A stretch of 34,658 nucleotides of DNA from Chara braunii (lineage: Eukaryota > Streptophyta > Charophyceae > Charales > Characeae): contig BFEA01000444.1 in assembly GCA_003427395.1 (NCBI GenBank), forward strand, positions 548,875-583,532, written 5' to 3'. Made by a program: the position numbers and the translations under genes. Positions within the stretch are counted from its first letter, which is position 1; every line of letters starts with the position of its first letter. Below are positions 20,120 through 29,789 of the stretch, in pieces. Below the pieces are notes generated by a model. The model searched no databases. It was not told the origin of the DNA and saw only the letters and a list, made by a program, of their open reading frames with translations.

Positions 20120-21096
20120 ATGGCCGACGGTGCGTCACACGCCGTCGACACGGTGATGACCACGGCATCGAGCTCCACACCCGTGCTGGCGGACCAGGGC
20201 CATCAGCCCCAGGGGGCCTCACCTCCCTCCTTGCGCCCAACCGAGCGCAACTCGCGACCCTCGCGCCCATCCAGGCGCAACTCGCGACCCTCGGGCCCTT
20301 ACAGGCGCAGGTGGTGACCCTTGCCGCCGGCGTGCAGCAACTCCAGGACGCTGGTCGTCCTTCCTCTCCTCATCCTCTCTCTTCTCCTGGCTTTCAGTCT
20401 GGGTCCCCGGTTCTCCGACAGGGTGGCCACGGCGGAGTTTCCTCCTCTGCCGCCCCCGACCTGGCTATTTTGGTGACCGTCCACGCCCCTAGCTCGACGG
20501 TCGCCACGAGTCAGGCCCTTCCTCAGTCTACGGGCGCACCGGCCCAGATTCCGGTTACGACGGCCACGGGACCACAACCCGTTACCATGGTCTCAGCGTT
20601 TCCGGGTGCCCCGCTCCTCCCCCCTCTTCGCACGACCGCAGCGCCACCTGGCTCTCCCCCCTCTAGGATGCCCCGCGCCGCTTGTGCATCCACTTCCTCC
20701 ACTCTTCCCCCTGCTACCCCTTGCACGATCTACGTTCGAGGTCTCGAGGACGAGATTGCCCAGCTCCGGGACAACCTCGCCCTCTTACGCCTTCAGCCAC
20801 CCCCACCGTCACAGGTGGCCGCGCCTTCGGGAGCACCCCCTACCTCCTCTACCCTTCCTCCCATGCGGGCTCGCTTTCCGCGCCCTGCACCCTATACAAC
20901 TCATTCCTACCTTCTTCCTACTCCCGCGGTTGCTGCGACCTCTTCTACCGCAGCACCCTCGCAGCCTGCCGTTGTTGCCACCGCCGCTCCCCCATGCGGC
21001 CCGGGCGCACAGTCAGNTGCGCCCCTTTCTCCAGGACCTGCGCCGACTTACTCAGCCGTGGCACAGGCCTCCGCTCCTCGATCCCCTCGCCGCCAA
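20120..21096 (+). CDS. Proline-rich protein with short coiled-coil repeat, partial, cut by gap
   Basis: Not a recognised family. From about 20221 one frame reads APNRAQLATLAPIQAQLATL and on to GPLQAQVVTLAAGVQQLQDA: a repeat of about 10 residues, AQLATLxPxQ, with Leu spacing suited to a helix. A long Pro/Ser/Ala/Thr-rich part follows, including a second helix (YVRGLEDEIAQLRDNLALL) and TYSAVAQASAP just before the gap. The only sensible upstream ATG (20120, MADGASHAVDTVMTTASS) is in another frame, so either a one-base shift lies near 20200-20240 or that ATG is unrelated. It resembles gag-like or ORF1-like proteins of retroelements in composition only. An ambiguous base lies at 21017. Confidence 0.45.
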
Positions 21097-21371
21097 NNNN
21101 NNNNNNNNNNNNNNNNNNNNNNNNNNNNNNNNNNNNNNNNNNNNNNNNNNNNNNNNNNNNNNNNNNNNNNNNNNNNNNNNNNNNNNNNNNNNNNNNNNNN
21201 NNNNNNNNNNNNNNNNNNNNNNNNNNNNNNNNNNNNNNNNNNNNNNNNNNNNNNNNNNNNNNNNNNNNNNNNNNNNNNNNNNNNNNNNNNNNNNNNNNNN
21301 NNNNNNNNNNNNNNNNNNNNNNNNNNNNNNNNNNNNNNNNNNNNNNNNNNNNNNNNNNNNNNNNNNNNNNN
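21097..21371. other. Assembly gap (275 N)
   Basis: Run of N ending directly against a (CT)n tract, suggesting the assembly failed in a microsatellite. It hides the end of the proline-rich ORF. Confidence 0.98.

Positions 21372-21410
<39 letters not shown>
21372..21410. repeat. (CT)n microsatellite at gap edge
   Basis: 39 bases of CT dinucleotide adjoining the N gap; the true array may extend into the gap. Confidence 0.95.
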
Positions 21411-21412
<2 letters not shown>

Positions 21413-24290
21413 CCTTTCTCTCGCTCTCTCCTTCTTCCTTTTCCCTCCATCCTTTCTTCCCTATGTGCCTAACCCTTTATCCCTCTCTCCCTTCCCCTTC
21501 TTGGTACATGACTAACTATCCCCCCCCTCACCTGTGACATTGCCAGGGAACGAACGGCAAGGAACTTGACCCTGACTTGGTGGAAAGCGAGGGCAAGGGG
21601 AGGGTTGTCGGTCCCTTGTGCCACCAAGAAGGAAAAAACACTGGACTCTTGTGAGCGTTTGGAAAAGCGAAAGGAGTGTTGTTTTTGTGCCAAGGTCAGT
21701 TTGACTCAACCATCTTCCCCGACTGCATGACTAAGGTGAAGGCATGGCTTGCTTGAAGGAAGGGAAAGACAACTAAAGATCATCAAAAGCAACGGACGCT
21801 TAGGCTTGTGGGAGGGGGCGATGTGTTGACCCCAATGGGGATTGTTCTTGGCCCTTTGTTTTGTGTGGTCTTGCGCAGGTGAGTAGCTTGGGATGATTTG
21901 AGGAAATTGGACAAGGGAAGGACTTAGGCCTAGCCTAAACGATGAATGCAGAACGGGCTTGATGGTCGGATGCTTGGATGAATGGTGGTTGTCTGGATGT
22001 GGCTCGAGTGGTAACTGAATGGGATGACTCTCTTGTGTGCAATGCAAAGCCCGGAAGGACTAAGGGCTGTCTTGGATAGGTGAATGTAATGCTAGTGGCT
22101 CAAGCGAAAAAATATAGCGGCCAGGGGTCTGGGCAATATCACCCCACCCCGAGGATGCCGTAGGGGCTGTCTTGAGCCACCAGGCTTAGCGAAAAGGTGT
22201 GTGGCCCAATGGATGACGCTTGGCCTGCGCACGAAAGAAGATGAACTCTCAATGGACTCCCTGGACGGCCTGCGTATTGGAAGGAGCAATTGCCTGGTCA
22301 GACTTAATGGAATCGAGAAAACGCCACGAGTGACCAAAGAGCTACCATCTTGACGCGAGAGCGGAGCTACATCCCCCAATGTAAAGCCCTCTCGCAAGTG
22401 GCTCATCCCCATCCATCTCATAGCACTAGGTGGGGGTGCCCCTGGGACGAACGACCCGCGCCCTGAGCATGAGCGTGGGCGGGTCGAGCCAAATGGGACC
22501 CGCAGTGGGGTCGACTTAGGCTCGAAAGTCCTCCAGGGTACGGCCCCGACAAAAATGGTGGAGGTGCCGGGTAGTGGGTTAAACTGACCCGTACGATCTC
22601 GATGGGGGCGCGCGACGCATGATCGTGTACATAACCGAAGATAAGGAATGAGGACTTGTGTATGCCCTGTTCCCTTGAGTGAATCAGATTTGAGGGTGGT
22701 TGGGCGCATGGCAAGGCCAGGCTTGGAGGAATAACATGCATACTTGCACACTTGATCAGCCATCTCCCTTGGAGGTGACTCTAGTCCTCCTTCCTTCGGG
22801 CTGATGTTCGTCAGGCCGGGGAAGCCTTGGACAAGCCGCAGGTCGACCCTTCCTCTTCGTGCGAAAGAAGGGCTCCGGTTACCTGGCAGGCAGTTGGGAT
22901 TCCGGGCTAGTCCGGGTTCCTATGAAAATCCTGCGGCGGAGTGATCCGACCGACATGGGTGCCTTCTTCTCTCTCCTTCGGAGCCCAGCGGGCTCCTTGC
23001 ACCACACTTGAAATGCTTGAAGGAACCTCATTGAACATAACAGGTAATCGAGAAGGGACAATCCTACCCTATGAACGGACACACAAGCAAAGATAAGGGA
23101 ATGAAGGGAGTTGCTAGACTCCAAAGAAAACTAGCTCACCTTTGAAGATGCTCACGAAAAGGAATTGGGCACTGTGTATGGAAATTAAGGGTGAGTGGCA
23201 CACACAGTCCTGAGAGAAAATTGTAAGCAATGGGTAGGAAGCGTTGGGTGCACCGAGGGAAAGACACTTGTACTATGTGTGTCCCACTTGGGACTTGTGT
23301 TTGCATGATGGGGATATTGAGCGTCCTGCCTTTCAGAAGGAAAGGAGGGGTCTGCACCGGCCGGTGCGGGTTGCAAAACGTCGCTCCCTTTTGTAGGTTG
23401 CCGTGGGTTCGTGTGTGGAAGTCAGGCCACCGAGCTGTCGAACGAGAGTTTGTCACGTCGGTTGATTAGTAGCATTCTCGTTCGAGTAGTGATGAGATTT
23501 GCTCAATGATCTGTCGGACGGGGTGTGAAATCTCCTCAGGCAGGGCTTAGCCTGTTGGCTGGCGGAGGGAGTACCACTACATGCGGGCAGAGACGGAGCC
23601 TCGGGAACGATTAGTAGTTTCTCATAGCTTGGTCTGGGAAAGGTTGTTCCTTATCGGACCGATGGAAGTGAATGCCCGCGCGACTTACTTTTGTCACTGT
23701 ATTTAGGCACACGGGGTAACCCTCGGTGTCGGTATGGATGAGCAAAAGCGGCAATACGGAATGGGGTATTCTGGGCAAGAAGGTGAGGGCGACCCCCCAC
23801 TGGAGTCTGGGTACCGCGCTCGCAACGGTTGAGCTGTGCTTGAGGTACGGGATAAAACTCTGCTGATAGTAACAGTGGAGAGACCACTTTTGGGAAAAAG
23901 GCCGGTGAGGAGATGACCGACCTGTGTGCGACCTTTGCCTGAATTTTCTCTTTTGTGCCTCCCTCTGTAAAAGTTTGCTTGAGAATGTTGGGAAGGGAAC
24001 TCAGCCTCTAAGTCTATTATCGCCCCTGCCTAAGTCCGCACGAGTGAGAGAAGATTTGGGTAAGCCTGGATAGGAGTCGGAAGGAAATGGAACCAAGAGA
24101 AAGGAATGTCGGCTGATGGTGACCGATTGGAGGTACGACGGGGCAGCGACATCTGGGAAGTAGGTAGGGATGGTTAGGGAGACCCGGATGAGGGGTCTGA
24201 AACAATTCTCATCTCGCAAGAAAGACATTCTGACCAAGAGGGGCCGTGTGATGCTCTCTTATGAAAACAAGACTAGAACCGAAAAACGGA
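21411..24290. other. Non-coding region upstream of the tandem ORF family; possible 5' end of the gypsy element
   Basis: No protein domain was recognised on either strand; the open frames are short and mutually overlapping. By position it could hold the 5' LTR and leader of the gypsy-like element, but no primer-binding site and no match to sequence after the integrase was found by eye. An imperfect short stem (TTGCC...GGCAA) lies near 21539-21560. Confidence 0.35.
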
Positions 24291-24727
24291 ATGGCGCGGT
24301 GGTTCTCATCTCCTACCTACTCTAGTGGTCCGGAAATGCCTATAGATGTTAAGGAGGGGGTATCAGTCGTCCTCCCGGAAGAAGGAACGTGGACAGACCT
24401 GGAGCCAGCCTACCAAACTGTGATGCTGGATGAAAAGGGCGCATTCCTTTGGATAGAGACAATCTAGACCAAGGTTAGCCTGACAAGACTGTCGCCAAGT
24501 TTGATGGACTTAGAATTCCGGGGGACGGTGGAAGCCCGAGGGTGGGTCTATCTATCCCAAGAAATGAAAAATGCAGTGATAATAGGATTGGTATTGGGCA
24601 TGGCACCGATGCAGCTGTTTAGACAAGCGGAACGGGAAGTGATATGGACTGCCTGTCAGCGGGCAGAAATGGAAGGGGAGGGACTCACCCGGGGAATGGG
24701 CTGTCGACTATGTGCAGGTAGGGAACG
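24291..24727 (+). pseudogene. Unknown tandem ORF family, copy 1 (N-terminal half)
   Basis: Start taken at ATG 24291 (MARWFSSPTYSSG) because copies 2 and 3 also begin MA(Q/R); an in-frame ATG lies 30 bases upstream. DVKEGVSVVLPEEGTW and FLWIETI align with GGGVEISISADHEW and YLWIERVW of copy 2. An in-frame TAG (24465-24467) interrupts it. The same frame continues with GTVEARGWVYLSQEM, GLVLGMAPMQLFRQAEREVI and GEGLTRGMG, matching copy 2's VGTVVLSEQGW and following blocks. It then runs into the start of copy 2, so the C-terminal half, about 130 residues, is missing. No known domain is recognised. Confidence 0.65.
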
Positions 24728-25483
24728 ATGGCCCAGGAGCGTGAGCTATGGGACTGCACACCCAAAGGATGGGAACCGAGACGGATCGGAGGGGGAGTAG
24801 AGATATCTATATCAGCAGATCATGAATGGAGAGGGACCATGTGTGACTGGGTAGGATCTGAAATTGTGCCCGACCTATCGTACCTATGGATAGAACGTGT
24901 TTGGAACCCGCTAAGGGAAGAGGAAGGCTGGGAAGAGATTGCGGAAGGAAGGGTGGAATCGGTCGGGACGGTCGTTCTGTCCGAACAAGGTTGGCACCTG
25001 TTTTGCACAACGCTTGCAGCAGGGCAGAACCCGATGTGGCTTTTAGAGGGTGCTGAGGCGAGGGCTCGACAGGCGGGCGAGAGATTTGCTAACAAAGGAT
25101 GGGATGTGGTCGGTAGTAGAATTGTGATGGGAGGATGGAAGGAATTTAGGTCCCCCTGCCAACGAGTCAAGACTTGGGTACCCGAGTTCGTAACAGATTG
25201 GTTTGGGGGTTTCGGCCATGTTGAGGAAGTAGTCAGCACTATGGGGCGGGTGCACGTGAATTGCGCTTGGCTGACAGAAGAATTCTATAAAACGTCCCTG
25301 AAATTTGGGCCCTTCCATGGCGATAGAGCCTGGGAGGCCCTCATCATTTTGGACATCGAAAGGAATGACCGGCGGAAAGTGGCCCCGGAAACCAGAGAGG
25401 CTATAATTCACCGCGAGGTAGCCGCCACACCCTGCTATGTAGATGATGTGTTTAAGTTGTTCAAGGTACTGTGGTTCGACTGA
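24728..25483 (+). CDS. Unknown tandem ORF family, copy 2 (251 aa, intact)
   Basis: Starts at ATG 24728 and is open for 251 residues. Blocks shared with copy 3: GGVE(I/V)S(I/L)SA near residue 23, DWVG, a variable acidic linker, G-x-V-x-(L/V)SE-x-GW near residue 82, a middle part with (V/L)P.F....GG, then (E)E(F/Y)Y...L..GPF.G near residue 190, E.L.IL, RE and a terminal Y(V/L)DD(V/M)(F/Y)(K/R)L. It has no signal peptide, membrane segment or cysteine cluster, is rich in Trp and acidic residues, and is probably a soluble alpha/beta protein. Preceded by ATGTGCAGGTAGGG (about 24710-24723), which could be a splice acceptor. Function unknown. Confidence 0.72.
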   Translation: MAQERELWDCTPKGWEPRRIGGGVEISISADHEWRGTMCDWVGSEIVPDLSYLWIERVWNPLREEEGWEEIAEGRVESVGTVVLSEQGWHLFCTTLAAGQNPMWLLEGAEARARQAGERFANKGWDVVGSRIVMGGWKEFRSPCQRVKTWVPEFVTDWFGGFGHVEEVVSTMGRVHVNCAWLTEEFYKTSLKFGPFHGDRAWEALIILDIERNDRRKVAPETREAIIHREVAATPCYVDDVFKLFKVLWFD

Positions 25484-25604
25484 GAATGGAGAAAACCGCG
25501 GGCCAGGCAAGCATGGAAAAATTACTAAGATAAGGGAGTGGGGTGCCTGGTCATTGTAGGGTTCGGTGCGGATTGTGAGCTAGAAGACCGAGGGCGAGCG
25601 CGCA

Positions 25605-26378
25605 ATGGCACGAAGAAGGACGTTTCTTGAAGATCGCCCCCTAGGCATTGAGCCACCTAGGGAAGTAGAGGGTGGAGTAGAAGTTAGTCTGTCGGCCGCA
25701 AATGAGGGTTGGCACCCGGTGGTGGACTGGGTCGGGGTTGAACTTACGGAAAATATGGTTTACTTGGTAACGAGGGTCGAATGGCGAGCGGATGAAAATG
25801 GGGAGTGGAACCCGGACCCGCGAGGGCATGTGCGTGCGGAAGGGCAATTGTATGTGTCGGAGGGCGGATGGCGAGAGTTCGCAATCCGGTTGCCATCGGG
25901 GGAGGATCCACTGAGTATGTTCAAAGGGGCGTGGCAGTTAGTGTGGCGGGCAGGGTTCGAATTTGCAGACCCGGAGGCTGATGACGTAATGGCAAACCTT
26001 AGGGTAGCTTTGGTTGGGAGCTTTGAATTGCCCAGTGAAAACGTCCGGATGAGATTGCCGCCATTTTTGCTAGAGAGGCTAGGCGGGGTGGAGCTTGTCA
26101 GGAGGGTTGTGGCCGACCTCGCCAACCTGGCATTTGACGACGCGTTGGTTCACCAAGAATATTATCGGGCCTTTCTAGAGATGGGGCCATTCAGCGGTGA
26201 ACAGAGGTATGAGGTGTTGCGGATCTTGCGCGTTGTGTTTACCACCAGGCCAAGAGCTCCGGTTGTTAGCGATGAAGTCCTATGGGGCGTTGTTCGACGA
26301 GAAATAAACCGGGGAATGACTTACTTAGATGACATGTACCGCCTGTATGAGCCAATGGAAGTAGAGACATGCTGGTAG
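25605..26378 (+). CDS. Unknown tandem ORF family, copy 3 (257 aa, intact)
   Basis: ATG 25605 (MARRRTFLEDRPLGIEPPRE) opens a frame of 257 residues. It aligns along its whole length with copy 2: GGVEVSLSAANEGWH, DWVGVELTENMVYLV, VSEGGWREFAIRLPSGEDPL, RMRLPPFLLERLGGVELVRR, EYYRAFLEMGPFSGEQRYEV, RREINRG and YLDDMYRLYEPME. Divergence at the amino-acid level is high (perhaps a third identical by eye) while length and order are kept, which suggests an old duplication with constraint. The spacer from copy 2 is 121 bases. The basic N-terminus and acidic body differ from copy 2 in detail. No known family is recognised, and the YLDD motif is not accompanied by any other RT block. Confidence 0.72.
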   Translation: MARRRTFLEDRPLGIEPPREVEGGVEVSLSAANEGWHPVVDWVGVELTENMVYLVTRVEWRADENGEWNPDPRGHVRAEGQLYVSEGGWREFAIRLPSGEDPLSMFKGAWQLVWRAGFEFADPEADDVMANLRVALVGSFELPSENVRMRLPPFLLERLGGVELVRRVVADLANLAFDDALVHQEYYRAFLEMGPFSGEQRYEVLRILRVVFTTRPRAPVVSDEVLWGVVRREINRGMTYLDDMYRLYEPMEVETCW

Positions 26379-26531
26379 GAGAGGCAAGAAAAAGAGGGAG
26401 GAGTAGAGAGGAAAATAAGTATTGAAGTTAAGAACCGGGGAGTTGCCCGGGTGAGGACAAAAAATGGATGGAATAAGCAAAATTCGCTTGTTGTTTAAAA
26501 CTGTGCAGGGGACCGCTAATCAACAACGGCG

Positions 26532-27303
26532 ATGAGACGCGCACGGATGTTGCGACGGCCCACACACCCTCGACCACCCACGGAAAGTGGAGGCGGATGG
26601 GAGGTATCGCTCCCGGCAAGCTACATGGTCCGAGGAATTGACACTGAATGGAGAGTCGCGACCTTGGGAAGGGACCAGGCGTTCATGATGGTAGAATGCT
26701 TGTGGAGTGGGATGAGGTTCGATAGGGGACCAGGGGACGACCTGTATATCGACCTAAGGGTAACGGGAACCGTATACCTGCCGGAGGTTGGATGGCACAT
26801 GCTAGGAACGGAATTGGCACTAGGGCATGGGTTGTTACCAATCTTCCAAAGGGCTATGAGGATAGTGGACCGGATAGGCCAGGAGGTGAGAGGAAGAAGG
26901 AACGTGGGGTTGAGAACCCGGGTGGAGGTAGGAGGATGACGATAGTTTAAGGCCCCAATGACGGGACTGCGGTGCCGAGTGCCTCACTTCATGGTGGACT
27001 TGGTATTTGGCAGTCTCTCGAGGGCAAGAAGCCTGGTGGAGTCGACTCTAGTCTGAAACCACTACTTTCGTCCGCAAACGACGGGGATGTTCTACGACTC
27101 TAGTCTGGAACCACTACTTCCAAACCATGTTGCAACTACTCGAACTCATCGAAATCCTGATATTCGGATTACCACGCATGGCGTTTGAGGAATACGAACC
27201 AATAATCGTTAGGGAAATAGAGATGAGAGAGAACTACCTTGCCGGGGTGGCTGACCTGTTCGAAGAACCGGATGAGTCAGACAGACATGAGGGACCGGCG
27301 TGA
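26532..27303 (+). pseudogene. Unknown tandem ORF family, copy 4 (three stops, 52-bp duplication)
   Basis: ATG 26532 opens 135 residues (GGGWEVSLPASYMVRG, VTGTVYLPEVGWHMLGTELA) to TGA 26937-26939. The frame then continues with TAG at 26943-26945 and FKAPMTGLRCRVPHFMVDLV, which aligns with copy 3's NVRMRLPPFLLERL; TGA 26937 stands where copy 2 has Trp (MGGWKEF). A 52-bp tandem duplication follows: GACTCTAGTCTG at 27044 and 27096. The first copy reads TLV-stop-NHYF, the second TLVWNHYF, and it shifts the frame. The C-terminus (FQTMLQLLELIEIL, IVREIEMRENYL, VADLFEEPDE) ends at TGA 27301-27303 and matches the ends of copies 2 and 3. The span less 52 bases is 240 codons, in frame. Confidence 0.68.
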
Positions 27304-27757
27304 AAAAGGAAAGTACCAGGGAAAAATAAGAAGGTGGAAAATCGGAATGAGAAGCTAGCCGTCAGCAAGGAAGCAGTGGTCGGAGTTCCGTCCCAGCTGA
27401 GATTGTGGCAGGAGAGAACTGGAAAAACCACCCGCGCTGAAAAGCACTGGGGCGTCCGGGTGTCAGGGAGTCAAAAGGGCTACCCCCGAGGGGAGAGCCC
27501 CTAGCCTCAGACACCGCCCTAAGAGACCGGGACACGACAGTAACAAAACGCCAAACCTCGGCAGCAAGCCTTCCGGCAGAAGGCAGACGGAACGGTGCCC
27601 TGTAGAAAAACGTGGGGAGAGTCGTCCCGACAAAATAAGACGGGAAAGCATGAAAATAAGTAAGAATAAGGGGACCTTAGGGCCCGGGAACTAGGAAAGC
27701 TATGAACAACCGGCCATTTCGCAATTTTTTTTTCCCATGTGCAGGGTAGGTAAAGGA
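27304..27757 (+). promoter_or_regulatory. Leader before gag with candidate 3' splice acceptor
   Basis: Non-coding purine-rich leader. Just before the gag ATG (27758) lies a T-run (27725-27733), CCCATGTGCAG ending at 27744, then GGTAGG: a polypyrimidine tract plus CAG, as in a spliceosomal acceptor. Similar TGTGCAGG sites precede copy 2 (about 24713) and copy 4 (about 26503). No donor was assigned. Confidence 0.4.
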
Positions 27758-28510
27758 ATGGCGTCGGAAGAAGAGGCTGAGGAACTGCGAAGCAAAGGAA
27801 GTCAGGGCACGGGTAGGGGTACGGAACGAAACGAAGCATCAATAAAGGATCGAGAGTCAGCGAAACCTAAGGGAACCAGGAAAGATGGGAAGGATCTCTC
27901 GACAGAGGAAAGTTCGAGGAAAGCCGGGGGTAGCAAAAGAGGACCTCAGGAAAATAAGGGGGGAAGAGACAATGGAAGATCGAGTCCTCGAAACTCAGAA
28001 GGGACTACGCCCAAGAAAACGAAGGTCTTGGACGCTCACCGTAAGCTGGCAGAGATAGAAAAACGGACCGCAGAATATAAAGTGAGGCTTCTGGAGGAAA
28101 TGATGGCTGGGAATGAAAGGGACTCCCTAGGAGAAGGGTCGCGAGAGGAACGTAGGGTCAGCCAGGGCAAAATCAGGCACGGAGGGAAGGATAACAACCA
28201 TAAGGGAATGCCCAGCAAGAAAGGGAAGGAAAAGGGGGACGCTCCGGCCGTGGAGGCAGAAAAGGCTACAACCCCACCTGCTATGGACAACGGGGCTAGT
28301 CGCCTGTCCGCCACACCAAAAGTAGTAAAGGGTCGTGACGGATTTTGGAGTCTTAGAGAAAGGGTGCTAGGATGGTTCGACCCTGAGGGTACGCCAAAGG
28401 CCGGGGAAAAGCAGGGGGATAGCAAGGAAGGAGAAGGGACCAGCCCGACCGGTGAAGCAGGTAGCTCTGAGGGAGGTCTTAAGAAAATAGTACCCTCACC
28501 CGGGCTCTGA
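27758..28510 (+). pseudogene. gag N-terminal region, highly charged
   Basis: The ATG at 27758 (MASEEEAEELRSKG) is preferred to the in-frame ATG 27737, which overlaps the possible splice acceptor. The product is Lys/Glu/Gly-rich and largely disordered, with one helix (DAHRKLAEIEKRTAEYKVRL, partly heptad-like) near residues 88-110 and a DGFWSLRERVLGWFDPEG segment before the end. It closes at TGA 28508-28510. The capsid-like sequence starts at once in another frame (LNKNQGYLADAKKKLTFDG), so a one-base shift near 28480-28500 probably split a single gag. It would be a matrix-like part of gag. Confidence 0.6.
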
Positions 28511-29406
28511 ATAAGAATCAGGGGTATTTGGCCGATGCCAAGAAGAAACTCACTTTTGATGGGGCGAGCATTACGGAGTTCCTGATAGACTATGAGAACC
28601 TGGCAGCCTTGTTGAAATGGAGTGAGGAAGAGAAGATGGACCATTTGGGGCAGCATGTGTCACTGAGTCTGGGTAGAGACATTATAGCCATTGTCGCCAC
28701 TAGTGGATCTTGGAAGGAAACCAGGAACGAGATGATGAGGAAGTACCTAAAGGCGGAGAAGATGGCAACAGAAGCCGAGTTGGCGGCAGTCCAAAGGAAG
28801 AACTATGCGACTTACAACGACTTCCTAAGGGCTTTTACTTTAGTCGCGTTACGAATTCCCGGGGTAACAGACCGGATAATGAATAAGTATTTTCTCAGGC
28901 AGTTCTCCGAATTCGACAAAGATAAGATTCTGTCAGCTTACCAACAGACTTGCAAGTTCGAGTACACTAGGGATGTGGACTTCAGCACGGTAACAGACCT
29001 CGCAGAAAAGACAATGGTGACCGATACGCTAGCCCTGCTTAAGGAAGGGGAGGTTATAGACTTGACTGGGAAGACAGGGGATAAGGTCAAGAAGGGGATA
29101 GAGAGCCTGCACGAATGAGTGCACGGGGTTGACAGCAAGATGGAAAGAATGAAAAATGTGCTATTAGTAATGCAGGCGCAGGTGTCCCGGCCCGCCCTCC
29201 CGCCCCAAAAGGCCGTAGTTCCAGCAGCGGTGGCGAATCGGGGGTATGGCAGAAGGGATCCGTCCAATGAGCAATGCAGGTATTGCACAATGGTCGGACA
29301 TTTCGTGCGGACTTTCCCAAGACTCAACCATGATATCATGAGACAGAGATGCAGCAGGTCCCTTAAGGGTGAGATTCTCGAACCCCAGGGAGAACGCGTA
29401 AATTGA
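28511..29406 (+). pseudogene. gag capsid region and damaged zinc knuckle
   Basis: KLTFDGASITEFLIDYENLA, a Trp-containing GSWKETRNEMMRKYLKAE block and FLRQFSEFDKDKILSAYQQT resemble the retrotransposon gag capsid (helical, forms virus-like particles). In-frame TGA at 29116-29118. The same frame continues (MERMKNVLLVMQAQVSRPAL) to a zinc knuckle, CRYCTMVGHFVRTFPRL, in which the last Cys of CX2CX4HX4C is Phe. TGA at 29404-29406 ends the segment, but the frame resumes after it. Both stops are TGA, as expected from CGA or TGG mutation. Confidence 0.75.
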
Positions 29407-29789
29407 AACTCGCCAGGAGGAATGGGGCGTGCCGTCATCGTCTTGAATAACTTGGATATAGCTGCCGTAGAAGCAGAGCCGGTAGTCGATATTGTCTGGG
29501 ACCAACCGAGGGGACGCGGACCACAGACCAATTTCATCCTAGAGGGCAATGGGCAGGATAGGGTAAACATCACCACCCGACGGGCCGGTGCGGAAAAGAC
29601 GCTTATTCGAGATACGGTAATGGAAGAGGTTGCTGGGATTGGCGCAGATCAGGAAGAAACTGAGACCGGGGAACAGGAGAAGGTCTACGGGAAGGTAAGG
29701 GAAGAGGAGCCGATAGACAAAGTTGCGGCGGCAAAGAAAAAGTTCAGGTATCAAATTTCGATCCTGACTCGCCAGAGATTGACGACACC
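29407..29789 (+). pseudogene. gag-protease linker region
   Basis: Same frame as the capsid after TGA 29404-29406 (GRAVIVLNNLDIAAVEAEPV). It is acidic, Gly/Glu-rich and without a recognisable domain. Near 29745-29755 the coding frame changes: the old frame runs to a stop at 29791-29793, while the new one reads SNFDPDSPEIDDTLSKLLG and leads into the protease region. Confidence 0.55.

Noticed and set aside
20120-20317. Short ORF from ATG 20120 as a complete small protein
   Set aside because: Its second half reads as Arg/Ser/Pro shadow of the AQLATL repeat in the neighbouring frame, so it is more likely the 5' part of a frame-shifted longer ORF.
25043-26125. Long minus-strand frames opposite the tandem ORFs and opposite gag-pol
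   Set aside because: They mirror the strong purine bias of the plus-strand genes and contain no recognisable motif.
25440-26360. YVDD and YLDD near the ends of tandem ORF copies 2 and 3 look like the RT catalytic box
   Set aside because: No motif A, motif B or other RT blocks are present; copy 4 has YLAGVADLF at the same place, so it is a family-specific C-terminal helix.
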